Assembly (NCBI GenBank): GCA_963808315.1
Contig: CAWEFK010000005.1
Location: forward strand, 1-64,000
Reading direction: 5' to 3'
DNA: 64,000 nt
Source: Palsa-504 sp963808315
GTDB taxonomy: Bacteria; Actinomycetota; Actinomycetes; Streptosporangiales; Streptosporangiaceae
Both the position numbers and the translations under genes were made by a program. Below, in pieces: positions 57,571-64,000 of this stretch; position 1 is the stretch's first letter; each line of letters starts with the position of its first letter. The notes below the pieces were generated by a model that searched no databases, had not been told where the DNA came from, and was given only the letters and a program-made list of their open reading frames with translations.

Positions 57571-58329
57571 TCAGGCCGCCCCTTCCGAGTCGGTCATGTC
57601 GGTGCCGAGGTACGCCTCGAGGACGGCCGGGTTCGAGCGGACCTCCTGCGGCGCTCCGGCGGTCAGCGCGCATCCCTGGTGCATGACCAGGACCTTGTCG
57701 CACAGGCCCATGACGAATTCCATGTCGTGTTCCACGATGACGAAGGTGACGCCGTCTTAGTTCAGTGCCCTGATCCGGTCGGCCAGGCCGCGCAGCAGCG
57801 TCGGGTTGACCCCGCCGGCGGGCTCGTCAAGCAAGATGATCGACGGCTTCGCGATCATGATGAAGGCGAACTCCAGCAGCTTCTGCTGACCGTAGGACAG
57901 GCCGCCGGCCGGCTCGTCGGCGAGCCGGGTGAGGCCGACGAAGTCCAGCACCTCCAGGGCGTGCTGGCGCTCCGCCGCGGACTTCCAGGAGCGCAGCTGC
58001 GCCATGAAGCCGCGCCGCTGGGAGGCCACATGCAGGTTCTCGAGCACGGTCAGCCGGCCGAAGATGCGGGTGATCTGGAACGTGCGGCCGATGCCCGCCG
58101 CGAACACCTGGTCCGGCTTGGCGTTGGTGATGTCCCGGCCGCGCAGCATCACCTGGCCGGCATCCGCGACCTCGTACCCGCTGATCACGTTGAACAGCGT
58201 CGTCTTGCCGGAGCCGTTCGGCCCGATCAGGCCGTTGATGGCGCCTTCTTCGAAGGTCATCGTGCACCCGGTCAGCGCCTGGATGCCGCCGTAGGACTTC
58301 GTGATGCCGGTGACTTGCAGGATGCTCAC
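57571..58329 (-). CDS. livG: Branched-chain-amino-acid-type ABC transporter ATPase LivG, with an in-frame TAA
   Basis: Walker A GLIGPNGSGKTTLFNVISG, signature LSYGQQKLLEFAFIM, Walker B SIILLDEPAGGVNP. After RALN a TAA (57759-57757) interrupts the frame. The same frame continues without a gap as DGVTFVIVEHDMEFVMGLCD with the H-loop His and ends at the TGA at 57571. The reading is otherwise full length (252 codons). A single base change from a Glu codon would explain it. If real, the ATPase would lose its H-loop. GTG start overlaps the LivM stop. Confidence 0.88.
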
Positions 58330-59467
58330 GGCGTGTCCTCCTGGCTCTCGGCACCCGTCCCGGTGGCCGGCGTGCGCCGGGAGCCCCGGAGGTCCCGGCG
58401 GCGCCCGGCGGACCCGGCGGCCCTGGTGGCGCCGCGGTCCGCAGCTGGCGCGCGACCAGGACCCGCCGGTACAGCTGGGTAATGCTGGGTGAGATACCGC
58501 CAGGCAGCAGCCGCAAGATCAGGATGAACAGGACGCCGTAAGCGATGAGGAACAGGTTGTCGTTGCCGAACTGCAGGTAGAAGTACTGCTGCAGCGGGAT
58601 GAGCAGCAGGGTGCCGATGACAGGCCCGGACAGGGTGCCGATGCCGCCCACGAAGACCAGCACCGCGACCGCGAGGTCAAAGTTCGGGTCGAAGCCGAAC
58701 TGGGGGTACACCGAGCCGACGAACGGAGCGTAAAGCCCGCCCGCGATGCCGACGAAGAACGCCGACATCACGTAGGCGATCAGCTTGGTCCGGGTGGTGT
58801 GGATGCCGAGACCGCGGGCGCGGTCCTCGTCGTCGCGGATCGCCAGCAGCCCGAGGCCGTACTTGGACCTGCGCACCCACCAGGACACCGCGCAGGCGAC
58901 GATCGCGGCGGCCAGCCCGACGTAGTAGAAGGGCTCGTTGAAGAACGAACCCGTCCAGGTGGGGAACGGCAGTTCCAGGCCCGATGACCCGTTCGTCCAG
59001 GAGGTCAGGTTGAACGCCAGCAACTGCAGGATGAACATGATCGCGACGGTCAAGATGATGAACGTGTGCTTGCGCACCCGCAGCAGCAGGAACCCGATCG
59101 GCACGGCCAGCACGGCCGCCACGACGCCGGCCACCGGGAGCAGCGCGAACGCGTCCCAGCCGGCCGGCACCTTCAGGTGCATGACGAGCAGGGCCACCGT
59201 GTACTGCCCGATGCCGTAGAAGGCGGCATGCCCGATCGAGATGTAGCCGGAATAGCCGGAGAAGATGTTCCAGCCGCAGGCCGCGACCAGGAAGATCATC
59301 GTGAAGACCCCGATAGAGGTCACGGCCGGATTCGTGAAGACCAGCGGGAAGGCGACAAGCAGGACGAGCAGCAGGGCGGTACCGCCGCGCCGCACGGCCC
59401 TGGGGGGCTCGTAGGGAATGTGCTCGGGAGCGGCCGCCCCCACCGGGGTCACCTCGATGGCCGTCAC
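58326..59467 (-). CDS. livM: Branched-chain-amino-acid-type ABC transporter permease LivM, frameshift near the 3' end
   Basis: About 380 residues with ten hydrophobic segments: MIFLVAACGWNIFSGYSGY then ISIGHAAFYGIGQYTVALL, LLAIRDDEDRARGLGIHTTR (the cytoplasmic EAA-like loop) and GGIGTLSGPVIGTLLLIPL. A collagen-like tail PPGPPGPPGAAGTSGAPG follows. The written frame then overshoots into LivG; one shift near 58370 gives TPATGTGAESQEDTP and a TGA overlapping the LivG GTG. It forms the channel with LivH. Confidence 0.9.
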
Positions 59468-60336
59468 TGGGCCCGCACCGCCTTCCGGCCGAGCAGGCCC
59501 TGTGGCCGCAGCAGAAGAACGAGGACGAGGACGAGATAGAAGGTGGTCTGGCCCCAGGTCGCTGACCAGACCACCGCCACCACATCCTGGATGACGAGCA
59601 TGATGATGGACGCGATCAGCGCGCCGGACAGGCTGCCGAAGCCACCGAAGATGACGATGGCCAGCAGCCGTGAGATGAGGTCGTAGGAACTGGCGGCGTC
59701 GAAGGAGTTGGTGAGGCCGAACACCATCCCCCCCGCCGCCGCCAGCCCGACCCCGATGCCGAGCGTGAACGCGGATACCCAGTCGGTATTGATGCCGACC
59801 AGCCGCGCCGCCGTCGGGTTCTGCATGGACGCCCGCAGGCTGCGACCGAACCTGGTGCGGTAGAGCAGGTAGTACACCCCGCCGAGAAGCAGCACGCTCA
59901 TGGCGAAGGCGTACAGGTAGATGCTCGGAAAGATGAGCGAACCGAGCTTGACCGAGGAGTTGACGTAGGAGGTGTGGATCGCGACCAGGTTGCTGGTGAA
60001 GATGTAGTCGAGGATCCCTTCCACGACCGTGCCCACGGCGAACATCGTCAGCAGCGACATGATCACCCGATCTCGCTTGATCGGCTTGATCATCGACCAG
60101 TACACGGCGATGCCGACGACGAACATCACCGGAATGGTGATCAGCAGGCCCAGGAACGGATCGATGTTCAGATGGGCATACAGCGCGTAGCTCAGGTAGG
60201 CGCCCAGCACGACAAGAATGCCCTGAGCGAAGTTGACGATGTCCATGACGCCGAACACGAGCGTCAGGCCGCCGGCCATCAGCGCGTAAAATCCTCCGAC
60301 CAGGACTCCATCAATGATGGCCTGGAGAACCAACAT
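59464..60336 (-). CDS. livH: Branched-chain-amino-acid-type ABC transporter permease LivH
   Basis: An intact 290-residue permease: QAIIDGVLVGGFYALMAGGL, VFGVMDIVNFAQGILVVLGA, RASMQNPTAARLVGINTDWV (cytoplasmic coupling loop) and FGGFGSLSGALIASIIMLV. The stop overlaps the LivM start by 4 bases. It lies 70 bases after the binding-protein gene in the same operon. Confidence 0.93.
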   Translation of the reverse strand: MLVLQAIIDGVLVGGFYALMAGGLTLVFGVMDIVNFAQGILVVLGAYLSYALYAHLNIDPFLGLLITIPVMFVVGIAVYWSMIKPIKRDRVIMSLLTMFAVGTVVEGILDYIFTSNLVAIHTSYVNSSVKLGSLIFPSIYLYAFAMSVLLLGGVYYLLYRTRFGRSLRASMQNPTAARLVGINTDWVSAFTLGIGVGLAAAGGMVFGLTNSFDAASSYDLISRLLAIVIFGGFGSLSGALIASIIMLVIQDVVAVVWSATWGQTTFYLVLVLVLLLRPQGLLGRKAVRAQ

Positions 60337-60406
60337 CGGAACGCTCCCTCGGTGGTCTTAACATCCTTGCCGTTGCGGGCCCTGCCGTCACCTGCGCGAT
60401 GCCGGG

Positions 60407-61675
60407 TCAGCCGTTGGCGCCCCAGGCTGGCTTGACCGCCACGACCGGCTTGGTCGTGCCCACCCCGGTCGGCAGCACGTCCTGCAGCGTGCCCTTCTGC
60501 CACTGGAACACGAAGGGGGTGGCGGCGGCGTTCTCGCCGTCGGCGGCGAACTTGACCGGTCCCTGCACGCTCGGAGAAGGTGGCCCCGGAGTGCAGGTAG
60601 GACTCAAGCGCGGAGTTGCTCGTGCTCTTGATGTGGTCGATCGCCTGGGTGAGCACCTGGCCGGAGGAGAAGGCTTCGGCCACGTCGGCGCTGATGTTGT
60701 TGGCGGTGCCGCCGAACATCTTGAGGTAGAGCTGCACCATCGCGGCGTTCTGGTAATACGTCGAGCCGGGGTACCAGGTGTTCGGGACCATGATGCCACC
60801 GGTGTTCGTGGCGCCGACGGCCTTGATAAACGCCGAGCCCTGATCCGGCCCGGAGGCCTCGATCAGCACCTTGGGGCTGAACTTGTCCTGGATCAGGTCC
60901 TGGATGAACGCGTAGCCGTCGGGAGGCATGGTGCCGAGCACCACCACCGGAGCCTTGGAGGCCGCGATGGCCGAGGCGATCGGGGTGAAGTCGGTGGTCT
61001 CCAGCGGGTACAGCTTGTACACCACGCTGGAGAACCCGTGGGCCGTGAGGTAGCTGCGCGCCCCATCCAGCATCGGCTGCAGGAACGGGTCGGTCATGGC
61101 CGCGTACGCGATGGGCTCGGGCTGCTGGGTGGCCACCAGCCACTTGGCGAAGGTAATCAGCTGATACGCGGCGGAGGCGCTCACGTCGAACACGTTGTGC
61201 AGGCCCTGGGAGAAGACCGAGGGCCCGCCGCCGATGCCCTCGATCATCACGTAACCGTACCGGTTGGCGATCGCCGAGGCAGGCTTGGTCAGCAGCGTGG
61301 AGTAGGGACCCATGACGAAGTCCACGTGGTTCACGGTGATGAGCTTCTGGTAGTTCGTGATCACCTGGGTCGGGCTGGAGCCGTCCGAGAGGAAGGTCAG
61401 CTTGACCTGGCGGCCGAGGATGCCGCCGTGGGCGTTCTGGAAGGCGGCCCAGGTCTCGTAGCCCTGCTTGGTGGCCAGCCCGTCGCCGGAGAAGTCCCCG
61501 GACAGCGAGACCGAGATGCCGACCGTGATCGGCTGAGTGGAACCGCCGGCGCGCCCGAGGAGGAACCAGACGAGCCGCACCCGGCGATGATCAGGGCCAC
61601 CGCGGCGGCCCCGGCGGTCCACAGCGCCGCAGTGGTGCGTCTGGGTCTGCGGCCAGGGTTGCTATGGAGCTTCAT
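60407..61675 (-). CDS. livK: Substrate-binding lipoprotein of the Liv-type transporter, two frameshifts
   Basis: About 420 residues: a lipoprotein signal (TAGAAAVALIIAGCGSSGS), then, after a frame change near 61550, ITVGISVSLSGDFSGDG, FAKWLVATQQPEPIAYAAM, TTDFTPIASAIAASKAPVVV and DVAEAFSSGQVLTQAIDHI, a type-I periplasmic binding fold. A second shift near 60570 leads to VKFAADGENAAATPF and the stop. In catabolic clusters such proteins bind aromatic acids, amides or amino-acid-like compounds, so the true ligand need not be a branched-chain amino acid. First gene of the operon; operator d lies about 215 bases upstream. Confidence 0.88.
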
Positions 61676-61890
61676 GGCAATTTATCAACCTCCCGATTCG
61701 GGCCGCCGGGCAAGCCGGCGGCCGCCTCGGCTCGTCGGCCGCACATGTCGCATGCCGCGCAGGAGCCGTTTCATCTTGCTGCCGGGCCCGGCACAGCCTG
61801 CCCAGGCCCGACAGCCAGCCGATCGCGCCAGCCCGGAGGGCTGGCCTTCATGATGCGAATGTCCGATTTCACGGCATGAAAAGCATGTAA

Positions 61891-61904
61891 CACAAACGAT
61901 TGCA
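61891..61904. promoter_or_regulatory. LacI-type operator d
   Basis: CACAAACGATTGCA, 12 of 14 to TGCAAACGATTGCA, in the upstream region of the transporter operon. The rest of 61676-61890 holds no gene that I can recognise. Confidence 0.6.
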
Positions 61905-61979
61905 GTCATGCTACGGTGCGGGTATCTAGGGTGTCAACGCTTCACGAGGCTCGCCTGGGGGCCGTATATTTCGCCTGAG

Positions 61980-61993
61980 TGCAATCATTTGCG
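61980..61993. promoter_or_regulatory. Weaker LacI-type site e
   Basis: TGCAATCATTTGCG, 12 of 14 to TGCAATCGTTTGCA with the central CG lost. It sits at the point where CocE homology begins, so it may be a chance match in former coding DNA. Confidence 0.35.
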
Positions 61994-63263
61994 GTGGCCG
62001 CCGCACCTGGCCGCGATCCTGCCCTGGGAGGGTGCCAGCGATCACTACCGGGACATGTCGCTACCACGGCGGGATCCTCAGCAACGGCTTCTTCGAGCGC
62101 TGGTATGCGCGCCAGGTGCTACCGACGCAGCATGGCCGCGGCACCGCCGGGCCGCACGCAGCGCCTGGATCGAGCGATGGCCTGGTGACGGGTCCGGAGA
62201 CCCAGCCCGGACGGCTGAGCTCCGGCGACTGCGCACCGATTATCTCGGATGACATCCGCGGGCACGGGCTCGACGATGGCTGGCACGCTGAGCGCAGCGC
62301 CGACCTGGGCCGGATTCGAGGTTCCGCTGCTGTCGGCGGCCAACTGGGGCGGGCTCGGGCTGCACAGCCGCGGCAATTTCGAGGGCTTCGCGCGGGCAGG
62401 CTCCGCGGCCAAGTGGCTGGAGGTCCACACCGGCCGCCACGAGGAGCTCTTCTACACGGCTCACGGCCTGCGACTTGCAGCGGCGGTTCTTCGATCACTT
62501 TCTGCAAGGGAGCGGACAACGGCTGGGACGCTGAGCCGCCCGGTCCAGCTGGCGATCAGCCACGCGGACGGCACCATCCGTGCGGCGCGGCGAGGACGGC
62601 GTGGCCACTGCCCCGGCACCGAATGGGCCCGCTGGTACCTGGATGCCGACGAAGCCCGGCCTGTGCGGCGGATCCGCGCCGCGGACGGCGGCCAGCCGCG
62701 GCGTTTGACGGCCGCGGGGACGGGGTCACGTTCACGCTCGGCGCCGCTGCCCGCGCCACTGGAGCTCACCGGCCCGCTGCGCCGCCGACCTGCACGTCAG
62801 CACCGAGGGGGACGACGCCGACCTGTTCCTGACCTTGCGCGCGTTCGCGCCCGACGGCGCGGGAGGTGACCTTCCGGGGCGCGAACGACCCGCGCGCGCC
62901 GCTGTCGCAGGGATGGCTGCGGTTGTCCCACCGGGCGGTGGACCCGGCCCGGTCCCTGCCCTGGCGGCCCTGGCACCCGCACCAGGCCGCCGAGCCGGCC
63001 CGGCCGGGTCAGGCCTACCTGGCGGCCGTGGAGCTGTGGCCGACCTGTGTGGTGCTCCCGGCGGGCTACCGGCTGGCCCTGTCCGTGGCCGGGCGGGACT
63101 TCGCCCGGCCGGACCCGGCTCCCGGGACGGATGGGTTCCGCGGCTCCGGGCCGTTCGCGCACGACGACCCGGTGACCGCCCGGCGGCGCGGGACGCGGTG
63201 GTCACCCGGGTTCATACCGGGGGCCGGACCCCCTCCTCGCTCCTGCTACCGATCATTCCCTGA
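61990..63263 (+). pseudogene. CocE/NonD-family hydrolase lacking its N-terminal part, multiple frameshifts
   Basis: Homology starts abruptly with PPHLAAILPWEGASDHYRD, then YHGGILSNGFFERWYARQV, DIRGHGLDDGWHAERSADL, VPLLSAANWGGLGLHSRGNF and LEVHTGRHEELFYTAHGLRL, which holds the catalytic His. The jelly-roll domain follows (DLHVSTEGDDADLFL, GWLRLSHRAVDPARSLPWRP) and the normal end SSLLLPIIP at 63263. The first 150 or so residues, including the GxSYxG nucleophile, are missing, and at least five frame changes occur. It cannot be a working esterase as written. Divergent from the transporter operon. Confidence 0.65.
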
Positions 63264-63319
63264 CGGCCGCCTCGGCTCGGTCATGGCCGGGGCCCCTCCG
63301 CCCGGCCATGACCGGCACG

Positions 63320-64000
63320 TCAGCGCCAGCCGTGCGGCTCGCTGTCCAGCAGGCCCAGTCGCGCCAGGCCGTCCCGCAGCCGACCGGTCGCGGCCGCGTC
63401 GAGGTCGAGCAGGGGCAGCCGGACGCCACCGGCCGGGCGACCGAAGATGGCCATGGCCGCCTTGACCGAGGCCGGATACCCGGTCTCACGGAGCAGGTGC
63501 CACAGGGCCGACGCCCGGTACTGCAGCGGCCGGGCGCGCGCCGAGGTCACCGTCGCGGCAGGCCTGGTACAGGCTGCGCACCAGGCCGGGGGCGATGGCG
63601 GCGGACGGCGAGAAGCACCCGGCCCCACCGACCGGCATGGAGGTCAGCAGGTACTCGACGCCGGTGAGCATCGCGAAACCGGGGCGCAGCGCGCTGGTGC
63701 GCGCGCAGGCCTCGGTGAAGGACTGCATGTCGTAGCTCGCGTCCTTCACCCCGGCGAAGTTGCCGCACGGCTCGATGAGCTCGGCCAGCAGGCCGGCGTC
63801 CACGTCCGACGCCGCAGGCGGCCGGGGAAGTTGTAGGCGAGCACATCGATCGACACGGCCCGGGCGACCGCGGTGAAGTGGGCCAGCAGGGCCGCCCGGG
63901 GCGGCCGCCAGTGATAGGGCGTGACGACGATGACGGCCGCGGCGCCCGCCTTCTCGGCGTGCTGCGCCAGCTCGATCACCTGGTCGGTACCGGGCAGGCT
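63320..64000 (-). CDS. Dihydrodipicolinate synthase-family aldolase (copy 2), cut by the window end, frameshifted
   Basis: The visible C-terminal 225 or so residues read, across three frames: MIELAQHAEKAGAAAVIVVT, ALLAHFTAVARAVSIDVLAY with the Tyr of YNFPGR, LAELIEPCGNFAGVKDASYD with the Schiff-base Lys, MLTGVEYLLTSMPVGGAGCF and PASVKAAMAIFGRPAGGVRL. It differs clearly from the aldolase at 54769. The 5' end lies beyond base 64000. Frame breaks near 63820 and 63540. Confidence 0.78.

Overview
The window is high-GC DNA with dense, often overlapping genes, many GTG starts and protein families typical of filamentous Actinomycetota: an F420-type LLM oxidoreductase, ECF sigma factors with lipoprotein targets, PadR/membrane-protein pairs, a DUF4062-type 'MAGPRRVFLSHT' protein, and GT-C-like membrane proteins. 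A streptosporangia-like actinomycete fits best, but this is inference from families. No rRNA, tRNA or CRISPR was seen. Many genes read cleanly only after joining two or three frames, often at G/C runs. I therefore describe them as full-length genes with frameshifts, probably base-calling errors, and keep them apart from true relics that have lost whole domains.

1-20.6 kb is mixed housekeeping and regulatory sequence: the end of a probable sigma factor with a membrane-anchored propeller protein, a lipoprotein with an ECF-type promoter, a GT-C-like protein, an OmpR/histidine-kinase pair, a methyltransferase, a diaminopropionate ammonia-lyase-like gene divergent from a LysR regulator, an SDR-MarR operon with a clear operator, a haloacetate-dehalogenase-like hydrolase, a 1-Cys peroxiredoxin, a geranylgeranyl-reductase-like flavoprotein, an S9 peptidase, an inverted second copy of the lipoprotein, a PadR regulator and an AraC regulator.

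20.6-24.5 kb is a gene graveyard: pieces of a GH3 glycosidase, an integrase-type transposase, a flavoprotein, an HD-domain protein and a winged-helix protein, around one intact PadR/membrane-protein pair. 24.5-40 kb returns to ordinary genes: tandem GNAT, polysaccharide deacetylase, antibiotic phosphotransferase, a DUF2461 fusion, S9 peptidase, SDR, quinone reductase, VOC, LLM and two large membrane proteins.

40-64 kb is the most interesting part: a catabolic island of four transcription units that share a LacI-type operator (consensus TGCAAACGATTGCA). Unit 1 (47.7 to 40.1 kb, minus) encodes a 3-hydroxyisobutyrate-dehydrogenase-like enzyme, a creatinase-like M24 protein, a semialdehyde dehydrogenase, a VOC protein and E1-alpha/E1-beta/E2 of a 2-oxoacid dehydrogenase. 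Unit 2 is an alpha/beta hydrolase of the 2,6-dihydroxypseudooxynicotine hydrolase/FrsA type, divergent from a molybdenum hydroxylase with its [2Fe-2S] subunit fused on. Unit 3 is a quinone reductase divergent from a CrtI-like flavoprotein. Unit 4 (61.7 to 54.8 kb, minus) is a complete Liv-type ABC importer followed by a second such hydrolase and a DHDPS-like aldolase. A truncated CocE hydrolase and a second aldolase follow. Together they look like uptake, oxidation, C-C or amide cleavage, and funnelling of an N-heterocyclic or amide compound to semialdehyde and acyl-CoA; the substrate is unknown. No LacI regulator lies in the window.
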